DNA of 64,000 nt from Rhineura floridana (taxonomy: Eukaryota > Chordata > Lepidosauria > Squamata > Rhineuridae): the NCBI RefSeq assembly GCF_030035675.1, contig NC_084489.1, positions 35,796,001 through 35,860,000 on the forward strand. Direction: 5' to 3'. The number at the start of each line of letters is the position of its first letter. Position 1 is the first letter of the stretch. The position numbers and the translations under genes were made by a program. The notes below the pieces were generated by a model. That model was given only the letters and a program-made list of their open reading frames with translations, did no database searches and was not told where the DNA came from. Below are positions 10,662-22,745 of the stretch, in pieces.

Positions 10662-12864
10662 GAGAGGCAATTATTTGCCAACGTAAGGAACTCATTTGAT
10701 TTGACAGTGTTGGCTTTCTACAGGACACAGCAGAAATACTATTGCATTTTCAACTTGGCAATATATGCAAACTTATTCAGGCTTTTTTTGCCATTCAGGA
10801 AGATCCATGCATATTTAAGCTGTGTTGAGCTGCTTTTTCAACCAAACAAAAAGTATGTCCTGTACTTTAAATGTTCATATTTTTAAACAAAGTTTAATTG
10901 GTGTGCACCATATTTTTATTCAGTTTTGTGAAATGGAATTCAGGATATAAGAAGCTTTAAAGAAGTGGCTATAATTGTATTTGTCTTTAACACATTTATT
11001 AGTATGCCTTTGGAACTACTAATCTCTTGTAAAAACTTTAAAGCAATAACGAAGCCATGTGTTTTGTCTGGAAAACCTACTAGTGGCAGAGAAGGAGAAT
11101 GCAATTTTTTTAAATTATTTTCTATATACTCCATGTATCTGATTACCATTCAAGCAACATTATATTCCAGATTATTAGGTTGCTAATCAACTTGTCACAT
11201 CAAACAGATCATAAAACAAAATGCATGTAAAAATGGTTAACTTGTATGTATTTCATAAAATGTTGGACACTGGGCACATAATACCTACTTATATTGGAAA
11301 CAGGAGTTCTTAATGAGAATTTTCCACAAGAAAATAACTTGCAAGAAGTAGGTCAGTAAAAGCTCTTAAAATACACAACCTGATCAGCAAAGTAAACCAT
11401 TTACTCAGCTGACAACTAGGGATGGGGGAGCAATTTGTTTGGTCTGATCAGACCAACCTGATCCAACAGTCCCAAATTTGCTTGTAGATTAGAATGCAAC
11501 TCCCGGTCTGATTATCTAGTTCTCCGGATGTTGTAATGCAGTTTCAGTGTGCAAAAAATGCACACAAAAATAAACATTGTTCTTAAAATTTGTGTACAAA
11601 ATACATATTTTACAAACTTATGCACTGCACTGAAAATTGTATGTAAAGTGGATAAAATGCAGACTTTGTGTGTTCTTTCAGAAAAATCTGCACAAAACCT
11701 ATGATTGAGCACCAGTGAGACTGAAATGGGTAGGAATTAGTTGCTCAGACAATTTCTCCTGACAATACATGATGTAAAATGACAGATTGTTTCATATTTT
11801 TCAGGCATATTAATCTTTACAATAAAAGTTGTGCAATTTGAATTTTTTAAAGCTCTCAAATATACTTGAATTTTTAATCCCTTTTAATGTACACCTTGTA
11901 GTTGCTTCTCTCATTAGTGAGCAAACCCTCCTGGGTTCACATTTGGGCAGTGCTTAGAATCTGTATAGTGTTCTGAAAATGCTTTCTGTCCTTTCACAAA
12001 TTCAAACTCAGTGTCTATAAACAAAACCTCTTTTCTCTACTGGCTGATTTATGTTTGATAGTTCCCATTAGTTTCTCAGTAAAGTATTTTGACTCAATAA
12101 ACCATGGTCTCTAGGTATACATCATGCATACTTAAGCTATTTTTTAAACTGTCAGCTTCATCTATAAGAAACTGCACTTTAAAACAAAGCTGTAGCACTT
12201 CAAATGGCCACATAAAAGATAATGGAAGGATAGTTTAAATCATTTCATTCCACACACATGCACAAGGCAGATTAATTCCCCGCCTCCCAATAACTGATGG
12301 TTTACTTTGGCAACTTAGCTGAATATTAGAAAAACAGAGTTGTAAATAACTTTAATTAATCTTGGAATGCTACAGAAGGGTATTTTGTCCTGAAGCAACC
12401 ATGAGATATCCATACCCTAAGTTTTAATTTAATTGCTACTTAAATACAGTTAATTTTGTGTCTACATTTTCTAAAGAGCCTGTGTCATAATCAGCAGAAA
12501 CATCCACCTGTAACACCACAAATAGACTTAAGATATATTTAAAATCAGTTAATATTTTGATTCCTGCAGTAGTTAATTGTTTTTCTTGATCTCTGTATTG
12601 CACAGAGCCTTGTTTGGAACTTACCAGAGTGTTAGCCTACAGATTTTGGCAGCAGGGTGTGTCCCCTTGACTCCAGTGCACATACCTTAAGGAGCAGAAC
12701 CGCTTCCTTCCTGCTCATTTCTTATTTGACCACCACAGCAACAGCATCAAGGAGAAGTTTCCCTTGTAATTTCTTGATCCAAATAAAATAGACCTACCTT
12801 GAATCAGAACTGGCCTTACTATCTTATTATCTTACTATATAAAGAGCTTCAAACAACGCAATAT
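10662..12864. other. RFTN1 3' UTR and intergenic DNA
   Basis: This is AT-rich sequence with no coding signal. Candidate polyadenylation hexamers AATAAA lie at 11569-11574 and 11821-11826. At 11417-11475 a TAGGGATGGGGGAG start is followed by the 45-bp segment shared with the hAT MITE at 9287, so a related MITE probably lies here. Its right end was not found. Confidence 0.5.
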
Positions 12865-13367
12865 TATACAGCCACAAAAGTGGCTGTATACTATAGCCAG
12901 CATGGATTTTTCTCATTCTGCAATGTTAAATTGAAAATATCCCCCATGCCATTCTGCTGCTTCCCATAATCTCATTTCAAAACAAAACCTTACAAAACGT
13001 ATAGTCCTGAATTCAGAAATGCTTGCTTAATAACTTTTTAAGGTTTCATGGTGATACACAAAACACTCAGAGAAAATTGAGAGTTCAAAGTCTAAAACGA
13101 GAGAAAAATATCCAGACCCCTGCTGGACTTTTTCTGTCTGTGGTCTCATAATTTGTTGAAATTAATTAAAAATGAGCCCTGTTCACAGAGTACTGTAATC
13201 CTATTACTGATCTTGCCCCATACCCTAACCTTCATCTTCTGATTTTTAATTAATTTAAGAAATTTAACATTGAAATCTAGGATAGCATCAGGCATGCTCA
13301 GTAAGAACCGTCAATGTTCTAAAAGCCAGACTCACAACTGTTTGGCCTGGCTAATCAGGTGGCCACA

Positions 13368-13655
13368 CCCATGCCAGACCTTTATTTCATTTTAAACAGC
13401 AATGGCTTTCCCCAAAGAAGTGTAGTTTGTGAAGGGTGCTGAGAGTTGTTAACTCCTATTCCCCTGACAGAGTTCCAGTGGCCAGAGTGGTTTAACAGTC
13501 AGCCGCTCTTCTGGGGATTGTAGCTCTGTGAGGGGAATAGGATGTCTCCTAGCGACTCTCAGCACCCTTCACAAGCTACACTTCCCAGGATTCTTTGGGG
13601 GAAGCCATGATAGCCTAAAGTGAAATAAAGGTTTGGTGTGGATGTGGCCAGGGAT
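13368..13655. mobile_element. Foldback MITE with GGCCACACCC-type inverted ends (copy A)
   Basis: The left arm begins GGCCACACCCATGCCAGACC and continues through TTTATTTCATTTTAAACAGC and GTGTAGTTTGTGAAGGGTGC. The right arm is its inverse, ending GGTTTGGTGTGGATGTGGCC. Related copies sit at the same place in the two other composite repeats (about 31835-32110 and 48385-48670), so it entered before the composite spread. Confidence 0.7.
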
Positions 13656-14199
13656 AGCTTCGGTTTAAATTTGGGTGGGAGACTACATGTGCCTGCTGTA
13701 GAATAACAACTTGGGGAAAATGCTGAAAAAACAATATATTGTTCACAATGTTTTTCTTTTGGAAAAGAAAGGAGCTTTCCCTTTGCCCAGTGCCCACCTA
13801 CCCAATCACCTCCCTTCCCCCTCCCTCTCCCCCCACCCCTACTAGGGATGGGGTTCACTGCCTAGTTCTGATCTACTTGTATTCTGATAATCCATTGTTC
13901 AATCCCGATCTGCCTTTTTTTTGTTCCTGCTTGCTTTTGCATTTGACAATTCGATCAGCTGTTTGGTTTTTTTTGGTGGTGAAAAAGATTACATATTTTT
14001 AACATAAATGCTTATGTAAATCCATTAAAATTAATGGATAATAGTGATTGTAATTACAAAGGTAATTACATAAAATGGGGGGATCAAGAAAATGCTGATT
14101 ACAGCCATGGCTTACTGCAAGAAATCAGTGCCGGTCTGAAAAGACAGTGGACTGTTGGATTCAGTCAAAAACTGGTACTAAGTGCGATTTAGTGGATAT

Positions 14200-14850
14200 C
14201 CTCCCCCCTCCCTAACCCCTACCCTTACTCCCCTTCTTTCCTTACCCCTCCAGGTCAGTTTCACCTATCCTAAGCATTATTGTACAGGAGTAAATCCCAT
14301 TGAATTAAAAAAGCATGCAAATGATCAAACCTTCCTTCTCCCACCTATCCCCTCCTTCTTCTACCGTCTCCCTTCTTCCCTCCTGTATCTCCTCCCCCAT
14401 GGTCAGTTTTACCTATCCTAAGCATGATTGCATGGGAGTAAATCCCACTGAACTCAATAAGCATGCAAATTATCAGACCTGCCTTTCCCCTCCTCCCTCT
14501 CCCCTCTCCTTCCCCCTCTCTTTCACCCTCTCACCTTCCCCTCCCCAACTTCCTCTCTTCTTTCTCTTCCCCTGCCTACTACAGCCCTCTCTCCCTACCT
14601 CTTCTCCTCCCCCGTGGTCAGTTTTACCTATCCTAAGCATGATTGCACGGGAGTAAATCCCACTGAACTCAATAAACATCCAAATGATCAAACCTGCCCT
14701 CTTCCTTCCCACCCCCTCCTGCGTCTTCCCATCCCCATCTCCCCTCTGCCCTTCTTCCCCCTCCCCTTCCCCTCCCGTGGTCAGTTTTACCTATCCTAAG
14801 CAAGATAATAAATTCCATTGAGCACAATAAGCATGCAAATGATCAATCCA
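14200..14850. repeat. Minisatellite: four 75-bp cores separated by C/T-rich tracts (copy A)
   Basis: Cores start at 14253, 14401, 14616 and 14779, each beginning GGTCAGTTTYACCTATCCTA and ending near GCATGCAAATGATCAA. The spacers are nearly pure pyrimidine and vary in length, giving periods of 148, 215 and 163 bp. The same array, reversed, is at 47190-47990. Open frames here are low-complexity artefacts. Confidence 0.85.
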
Positions 14851-15584
14851 TTCTCAGCAAACTTGCACAGGATCCCATTTCTTACCTCCTGGATTTAAAA
14901 AGCAGAGAATTTAATAGGCAAAAAAACCCTTTGTGAGTTAAGAACTTACCTATGGCCCACAGATATTTCTATGAAACTTTAAAAAGCAGGGAAATTGGGC
15001 AGCTATAGTGAATGCACCAGGGGAGGAGGAGACCTGACCTCCTCTCTGAGATATTGTACTGTCCTACAAATTTGTCAAAATGCAAACCCAATTTGGGTTG
15101 GTCTTTCACAGTCCAATCTACTTTGTATGTAGCTTGGAAGAATTTGGTAACATGCGCCTCTGAGCATATGGTGAGTGGTGGCAACACCTGCAATCAGCCC
15201 AAATAACCAAAACAAGACATGTCCTGTGCTGATCTTGTTTTAGGAGGGAGGAAGTAACAATATTAAGACAGTTGATATAGTTGATTTAAATATGTTTGAT
15301 TTACTTTGAATTTTAGTGAAGTTTCCTATAGTAAATTATTTTCTTTTGCTTCTGTTTCTGTGAATATGTGTACAGCAACACTTTGCAAATAGAAATGGAA
15401 CACAATCTCCAGTTTGAAACACAAAAGGCTGTCTTTACCATCATATGACATTGACCAATAAAAAGGCTTTGGAATTTAAAAAAATGTGACACATTTCTAG
15501 GATGAATAATGAGAGAAATATAATTTTCTATGTTAGATTCTCTGTAGAAACGGTAGTGATGCAGGAAAGAAGCAAAGTAGGATG

Positions 15585-18500
15585 CACACCTTAACATGGT
15601 GAGGGGGTTTGAGAGGGCTGAAGAAGCTGAGAGCAGTGCCGTCAGGAGTCTAGGCCAAGAGGCTAGACTCCTAGCAGGGGCACCCATGGCGGAATGGTCA
15701 AAGCCGAGACACCAGACTAAGATGCATCCAAACTCGGAGGAAGGCAATGGTAAACCACCTCTGAATACCTCTTACCACAAAAACCCTATGAACAGAGGAT
15801 CCAAAATGCAACACGAGATAGTGCTGGAAGATGAGACCCCCAGTTCAGAAGGCACTCACAGAGCTACTGGGGAAGAACAAAGGACAAGTATGAGTAGCGC
15901 TGTGACTAATGACGCAGCTGGGTCAAAGCCAAAAGGAAGCCCAGAGGCTGATGCGCACAGATTCGAAAGGAGAGTCCGGAGTTGTACGATGCACACAATA
16001 GGAACATGGAATATGAGAAGTATGAACCAGGGGAAGTTAGAAATTGTCAAGCAAGAAATGGAGCATATCAGCATTACAATACTTGGCGTGAGTGAATTAA
16101 AATGGACAGGAATGGGACATTTTCAATCAGGCAACTACCAAATATTTTATGCAGGAAATGAGAAATCAAGAAGAAACGGGGTTGCTTTAATAGTGAGAAG
16201 CGATGTAGCAAAAGCAATTAGGAGCTACAATACAAGGTCTGAGCGAGTGATATCAATGAGATTAAACGGGAAACGTATTAACATAACCATCATCCAAGTC
16301 TACGCTCCAACATTTATTTATTAAATTTTATTTATTTATTAAATTTATTAGTCGCCCATCTGGCTGGTTGTCCAGCTACTCTGGGCGACATACAAGATAA
16401 AACAATACATTCAAACATTAAAATTTAAAACCGTAACAGTAAAAAACCTAACCCACCCCAAAAGCCTGCCTGAAGAGCCAGGTCTTCAAGGCCCGGCGGA
16501 AGCTTATCATAGAAGGGGCATGGCGGGAGATCATTTGGGAGAGAGTTCCATAGGGTGGGGGCCACTACTGAAAAAGCCCTCTCTCTAGTCCTCACCAGTC
16601 TAGCTCTTTTAACCGGTGGGATCGAGAGAAGGTCTTCTGAGGCTGATCTTGTTGAGCGGCATCCCTGACGATGCTGGAGGCGCTCCTTCAGATAGAATGG
16701 GCTAAAACCATATAGGGTTTTAAAGGTCAAAACCAACACCTTGAATTGGGCCCGGTAAACAACCAGTAGCCAGTGCAACTCCTTCAGCACTGGAGTGATG
16801 TGATCTTGCCGGCGGCTGCCTTTAATCAGATGAGCCGCTGCATTCTGTACCAGTTGCAGTTTCCAGACCGTTTTCAAGGGTAAGCCCACGTAGAGCGCAT
16901 TACAGTAGTCTAGGCGAGAGGTGACCAGGGCATGTACTACTGGTGGGAGCAGATGGTTGGGAAGGTAGGGGTGCAGCCTCCGTATCAGATGGAGTTGATA
17001 CAGCGCCGCCTGGCTCACAGCCAAGACTTGAGCCTCCATGGTCAGCTGGGAGTCAAGAATGACCCCCAGACTGCGGACCTGGTCTTTCAGGGGCAATCGT
17101 ACCCCATTGAGCACCAGGTCCACATCCCCCAGCCTTCCCTTGTCTTCCACAAACAGTACCTCGGTTTTGTCAGGGTTCAGCTTCAGCTTATTCCTTCCCA
17201 TCCAGCCACTCACCGCCTCCAGGCACTTGGACAGGGTTTCTACAGCCAACCTCGGTGAAGATTTAAATGAGAGAGAGCTGTGTGTCATCCGCATACTGAT
17301 GACATTGCAGCCCAAATCTCCTGATGATTGCCCCCAGCGGCTTTATATAGATGTTGAACAGCATCGGGGAGAGGATGGAACCCTGTGGCACCCCACAAGT
17401 GAGAGGCCAAGGATCCGAAACCTCATCCTCCAATGCCACTCTTTGGTACCTACCAGAGAGGAAGGAATGGAACCACTGCAATACAGTGCCCCCCATGCCT
17501 AACCTCTTCAGGCGGTCCAGGAGGATAACGTGGTCAACGGTATCGAAAGCCGCTGAGAGATCAAGGAGGACAAGGAAGGTGCATTCGCCCCTATCCCACG
17601 CCCTCCTCATATCATCTACCAAGGCAACCAAGGCTGTTTCAGTCCCATGTCCAGGCCTGAAGCCCGATTGAAATGGATCCAGATAATCCATTTATCAAAC
17701 ATCAAACGCAGAAGAAGAAGAATTGGAGAGATTTTACGCAGAAGTACAGGAGGAAACCAAAACAAGATATGATGATAATCATGGGGGACTGGAATGCAAA
17801 AGTAGAGAAGAACTAGGAATTGTGGGGAAATGGGGCTTAGGAGACAGAAATGAAGCAGGAGAAAGACTTACTGAATTCTGTGAAGCCAATGATATGTTTC
17901 TTGCCAACACATTTTTTGAGCAACCGAAAAGATGACTGTATATGTGGACATCACCAGATGGTCAATGTAGGAATCAAATTGATTATATAATTGGAAACAG
18001 AAGATGGAAAAGTTCCATACTTTCTGCAAAGACAAGACCAGGAGCAAACTGCAGTACAGATCATGAACTGATCGTATCGAAAATCAGAGTAAAGCTAAAG
18101 CAGAACAACAAAACACTCATAATGCCAAAATACAATTTAAATAACACCCCAGAAGAATATAAAGGTCAAATAAGGAACAGGTTTGAGGCTTTAAACTTAG
18201 TTGACATAGAACCAGAAGAACTATGGACTGAAGTCAGAGACGTTATCAGGGAAGAATGCAAAAAGACAATACCTCTAGTTAAAAAGAGAGAAAGACCTCA
18301 ATGGATGACTGAAGAAACTCTTAAAATGGTTAGAGAAGGAAAGCAAAAGCAAAAGGAGACAGAAACACAGTCAGAACCCTAAATGCAACTATACAATGAC
18401 TAGTACGTAGGGAAAAAGAAAACTATTACAATAGTTATTGTATAGAAATAGAAAAGGACAACAAAGTGTGAAGAACAAGAGCCCTATTCCAAAAGATTCG

Positions 18501-20190
18501 AGAAATGAAAGGGAAATTTAAACCATGAGTAGGGATTTGAATAATCAACAGGGGAACACACTGACTGACCGAGATGAAATAAAAGGAAGATGGAAGCAAT
18601 ACACTGAAGAACTCTGTAAAAGAGATGCCAGGATGACAGATTCATTCATGGAGGAACCATATGATGGAGAACCAGAAATTTAAGAATGTGAGGTGAAAGC
18701 TGCTGTTAAAATACTTGGAAGGAACAAATCACCAGGAATAGACGGCATACCAATAGAGTTGCTACAAGCTACTGAGACTGAATCAGTCCAAATTTTGACA
18801 AAAATTTGTCAAGCAATATGGAAAACTAAACTATGGCCCACAGACTGGAAGCGTTCAATATATATCCCACTTCCAAAGAAAGGGGATCCCAGAGAATGCA
18901 GTAATTACCGAACTATTGCCTTAATATCCCATGCAAGTAAAGTAATGCTCAAGATTCTACAACAAAGGCTCTTACCATATATGGAGCGAGAAATGCCAGA
19001 CGTCCAAGCTGGATTTAGAAAGGGAAGAGGCAACAGAGATCATATCGCAAACATACATTGGATAATGGAACGGAGCAAGGAATTTCAGAAGTAAATCACC
19101 CTGTGCTTTATAGACTACAGCAAAGCCTTTGACTGTGTAGATCATGAAAAACTATGGAATGCTTTTAAAGAAATGGGGATGCCACAGCATCTGATTGTCC
19201 TGATGCGCAACCTATACTCTGGACAAGAGGCTACTGTAAGGACAGAATATGGAGAAACCGATTGGTTCCCCATCGGAAAGGGTGTGAGACAGGGGTGTAT
19301 TTTATCACCCTATTTGTTTTATCTGTACGCAGAACATATCATACGGAAAGCGGGATTGGACCAAGATGAAGGAGGTGTGAAAATTGGAGAGAGAAACATG
19401 AATAATTTAAGATATGCAGATGATACCATACTCTTAGCAGAAAGCAGTAATGATTTGAAACAAATGCTGATGAAAGTTAAAGAGGAAAGCACAAAAGCAG
19501 GACTACAGGTGAAAGTCAAGAAGACTAAAGTAATGACAACAGAAGATTTAAGTAACTTTAAAGTTGACAATGAGGACATTGAACTTGTCAAGGACTATCA
19601 ATACCTCGGCACAGTCATTAACCAAAATGGAGACAATAGTCAAGAAATCAGAAGAAGGCTAGGACTGGGTAGGGCAGCTGTGAGAGAACTAGAAAAGGTC
19701 CTCAAATGCAAAGATGTATCACTGAACACCAGAGTCAGGATCATTCAGACCATGGTATTCCGTCTTTATGTATGGATGTGAAAGTTGGACAGTGAAAAAG
19801 GCGGATAAGAGGAAGATAAATTCATTTGAAATGTGGTGCTGGAAGAGAGCTTTGCGCATACCATGGACTGCAAAAAAGGCAAATAATTGGGTGTTAGAAC
19901 AAATTAAACCAGAACTGTCACTAGAAGCTAAAATGATGAAACTGAGGTTATCATACTTTGGACACATCATGAGAAGACATGATTCACTAGAAAAGACAAT
20001 AATGCTGGGAAAAACAGCAGGGAGTAGAAAAAGAGGAAGGCCAAACAAGAGATGGATTGATTCCATAAAGGAAGCCACAGACCTGAACTTACAAGATCTG
20101 AACAGGGTGGTTCATGACAGATGCTCTTGGAGGTCGCTGATTCATAGGGTCGCCATAAGTCGTAATCGACTTGACAGCACATAACAACAA
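15585..20190 (+). mobile_element. BovB (RTE clade) LINE, full length, interrupted by an L2
   Basis: The 5' leader begins near TTAACATGGTGAGGGGGTTT, and the 3' end carries GTCGCCATAAGTCGTAATCG and CTTGACAGCACATAACAACA. Removing the nested L2 (16314-17695) leaves about 3.2 kb, the usual full BovB length. The endonuclease starts GTWNMRSMNQGKLEIVKQ with GVSELKWTG, and QVYAPT at the L2 junction continues as SNAEEEEIERFY beyond it. STDHELIVSKI closes the domain. RT motifs are GIDGIPIELLQ, FIDYSKAFDCVDHEKL, GVRQGCILSPYLF and RYADDTILLAESS, and the C-terminus has GHIMRRHDSLEKTIMLG and RWIDSIKEATDLNL. Several stops and frameshifts (for example a stop after KEFQK near 19094 and a shift near 19780) make it inactive. 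It sits inside the CACTA-type module of composite copy A. Confidence 0.92.
16314..17695 (-). mobile_element. L2 LINE, 5'-truncated, inserted in the BovB endonuclease
   Basis: The minus-strand ORF starts within RT (MDYLDPFQSGFRPGHGTETA, LDLSAAFDTVDHVILLDRL, GVPQGSILSPMLFNIYIKPL). It continues after a frame break near 17290 into the L2 C-terminal domain (LYVGLPLKTVWKLQLVQNAA, APTLWNSLPNDLP). The tail at 16314-16350 is TTTATTTATTAAATTT. CCAACAT at 16307-16313 and CAAACAT at 17696-17702 look like the target duplication. BovB reads on across the site as QVYAPT/SNAEEEE. Confidence 0.9.
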
Positions 20191-20450
20191 CAAGAACACC
20201 AATAAACATTAAAAAATGTAATTCTCCATCTTTGGAGATGTAGTCACATTGTGAAAGACCAAGCCAAATTGTGTTTGCATTTTTATAAATTTGTAGGGGA
20301 GTACAATATCTTAGGAGGTCAGGTCTCCTGCTCCCCTGGTGCCTTCATTATAGCTGCCCAGTTTCCCTGCTTTTTAAAGTTTGATGGAAATATCTGTTGG
20401 CTATAGGTACATTCTTAAACTACAAGGGTGTTTTTTTTTGCCTGTTAGTG

Positions 20451-21760
20451 AATCTAGCTATAAGGAGAGCTCAGGGAGGGTGATCTCCTCTTCATCCTAG
20501 CTGGGGTTTGAATCTTTAACGTCTTCAGTGTTCTCTCCCACTGAGCAATGGATTCCTTATCTCCTAAAATAATTATCTGATCGTGCTTATGGAATTAATT
20601 TATTTGTTTGTTTATTTGTTGCATTTATATACCGCCCCATCGCCGAAGCTCTCTGGGCAGTTTACAACAATTAAAAACATTAAAAACAAATACACAAATT
20701 TTAAAAAACACAGTTTTAACAAGCAATTTCAAAACATGCATGTGGATTCTGTATTCCAAGCTAAAGAAAAAGAATATCTGGGAGAAAAGTTAAGGAATTC
20801 TTGCAAGCCCCACTGCCTGCTATTGGGACAGGTATGCACTATCTGTGCCTGTTCCTTCTGGCAGAGGGGTCCCTTCCCTGCTCTTCACCAGCTGAAAAAG
20901 TAGTGTGAAGTTACTTTGTTCACAAGAAAACTTTTAAAGAGGGGAATGAGAGTGTATACAAGCATACAGCACCATTGGCTGCTTCCTTTATGCTAAACAA
21001 CCCAAACTAGTTTTCAGGAGCTTAAAATGCAGTTTGGTGGTTCAATGAAGGGTGCTAATGAAAAAGACCTTATCTACAATTGTGGTGCACCTTCTCCATT
21101 TTTAAGTCATTGTTTGCCATCAAAATGAAATATAATTGTTTTTGAACTATCTATGAATTTTCTTTTTAAGCAAATGAAACTCCTGTTTGGTATGCCGCAG
21201 TTCAAGCAAACGCAGGATGACTGGTTTCCCTACAACTATATGCTTTCATTTGCATCAGTTTCTCTTGTAGGATAAACAGTCATGATACTAGTCTGCATGA
21301 ATACTTGTAGGATAAATAGTCATGATACTAGTCTACATGAATAATCTTGTATCCTCTTCAGTTAAGGGAGTTTCACATCAAATGAATTATAAATTACTCT
21401 GCAGTTGTTTAGGGAGGAAATGGTTACACTATTAGGTCATTAAGAGACATAATTAATCCCTAAAGATTCATAAGTAAAGCATCAATGCAAAATAACTAAT
21501 TAGTGAGGTACCTGGAGAATACAATGCAGCACTGCAATTGCATGGGATCTAGCTTTTCTGTCTTCAGATAAAATATTACAGGTTAAACAGAGTTTTTAAC
21601 ACATTGTTTGAAGTGCTTGTCTTATTAAAGTTATACTTCCTATAGCAGGCTTGAAAGACATCCTTTTTATAATTAATAGGCTTTGAATCTTGGGCCTGTT
21701 CTTAGAGGGATGGTCAGCTTGCCAAAACATTTTACAGAATCCTAGGTGTATGTGAAAAAC
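20451..21760. other. Intergenic DNA with an L2 3' tail fragment (about 20600-20720, minus)
   Basis: TTTATTTGTTGCATTTATAT followed by CCGCCCCATCGCCGAAGCTC and TCTGGGCAGTTTACAACAAT is the L2 3' untranslated end read in reverse. A 30-bp direct repeat (GTAGGATAAAYAGTCATGAT) occurs at 21267 and 21307. Nothing else was recognised. Confidence 0.6.
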
Positions 21761-21764
21761 AGCT

Positions 21765-22112
21765 GGTATAGCACACTGGGGAGGAGACCCTGGCTGGGAG
21801 TCCAGAGTGTGTGAGTTCAAATCCCTGCTCATGTCTCCTGGGTGTCAAGGGCCAGCTAAAGATCACCCCCACAGTGAGCTGCATAGTCCCAAGGAGCCCA
21901 GTTGCCCCCCAGCTGGCAGTTGCGGACAAGGAAGGGGCTGGCTTGTGCAGCTGTGGCAAGCTGAACAGGCCCTAGCCAGCTGGGGATGACTAGCATCAGA
22001 GGAAGGCAATGGTAACCCCCCTCTGAATACCGCTTATCATGAAAACCCTATTCATAGGGTCGTCATAAGTCAGGATCGACTTGAAGGCAGTCCATTTTCA
22101 TTTTCAGGTGTA
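21765..22112 (+). mobile_element. Sauria-type SINE
   Basis: A tRNA-like head with a B-box-like GAGTTCAAATCCCTG near 21810 is followed by a unique body and the BovB-type tail GGAAGGCAATGGTAACCCCC, CCCTATTCATAGGGTCGTCA and GATCGACTTGAAGGCAGTCC. The head-plus-BovB-tail structure defines squamate Sauria SINEs. Confidence 0.85.
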
Positions 22113-22224
22113 TGTGACAGCCCACAATTAAAGAGACATGCCCTTATCCCTGTAGCAGTCAGTCAGGACAAGACTGACAAAAGTAGAGAAATGATGGGGG
22201 AGGGTAGAAATCAGCAGTAAAAAG

Positions 22225-22745
22225 CCTGGGGTGTTTGTTTGTTTGTTTGTTTGTTTATTTATTGCACTTGTATACAGCCCCATAGCCGAAGGTCTCTGGG
22301 CAGTTTACAGCAATCAAAAACATTAAAACAAATATACAATCCAAAACACACATTTTAAAAACAAATTAAAACACAATTTTAAAACTTAAAACAATATAAA
22401 AACAATTTAAAACACATGCTAAAATGCCTGGGAGAAGAGGAAAGTCTTGACCTGGCACCGAAAAGATAACAGTGTTGGCGCCAGGAGCACCTCGTCGCAA
22501 ACATCAATCCATAATTCGGGGGCCACCACTGAGAAGGCCCTCTCCCTTGTTGCCACCCTCCGAGCTGGCACCCAGAGGAGGGCCTTTGATCTTGACCGTA
22601 CTGTACGGGTGGGTTCGTATCGGGAGAGGCGTTCCATCAGGTATTGTGGTCCCAAGCCATGTAAGGCTTTATAGGTCAAAACCAGCACCTTGAATTGAGC
22701 TCGGAAACATACAGGCAGCCAATGCAAGCGGGCCAGAATTCTAGA
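22225..22745 (-). mobile_element. L2 LINE, short 3' copy
   Basis: The right part reads LHWLPVCFRAQFKVLVLTYK and RAFSVVAPELW on minus, the L2 C-terminal domain. The left part is the 3' tail with (TTTG)n at 22228-22255. The frame is open for 102 codons, but the copy is strongly 5'-truncated. Confidence 0.85.

Larger units (their letters stand above)
12865..20450 (-). mobile_element. Composite repeat, copy A (hairpin end, foldback MITE, minisatellite, CACTA-type foldback) with a BovB inside
   Basis: This is the same ordered set of blocks as at 31542-32622 and 45235-49180, in the opposite orientation. In plus order it begins with a perfect hairpin, TATACAGCCAC and GTGGCTGTATA around AAAA (12865-12890). 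A tail region reaches about 13360, and a foldback MITE lies at about 13368-13655. C/T-rich DNA with tandem 75-bp cores follows (14200-14850), and an inverted-repeat module at 14911-20450 ends in TTAGTG. The last module is split by a full-length BovB at about 15585-20190. Without the BovB and its nested L2 the copy is about 3 kb. No transposase was found, so it is non-autonomous, and its superfamily is an inference from the CACTA end. Confidence 0.6.

Noticed and set aside
12865-12890. Hairpin as a Helitron 3' end
   Set aside because: There is no CTRR end after the hairpin, no TC start at the other end, and that end is CACTA-like instead.
14315-14656. Open frames in the C/T-rich region (and mirrored ones at 47266-47954)
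   Set aside because: They are low-complexity translations of minisatellite spacers, with no start context or conservation.
14200-14850. CRISPR-like array
   Set aside because: Cores are 75 bp, spacers are simple pyrimidine tracts of uneven length, and the DNA is eukaryotic.
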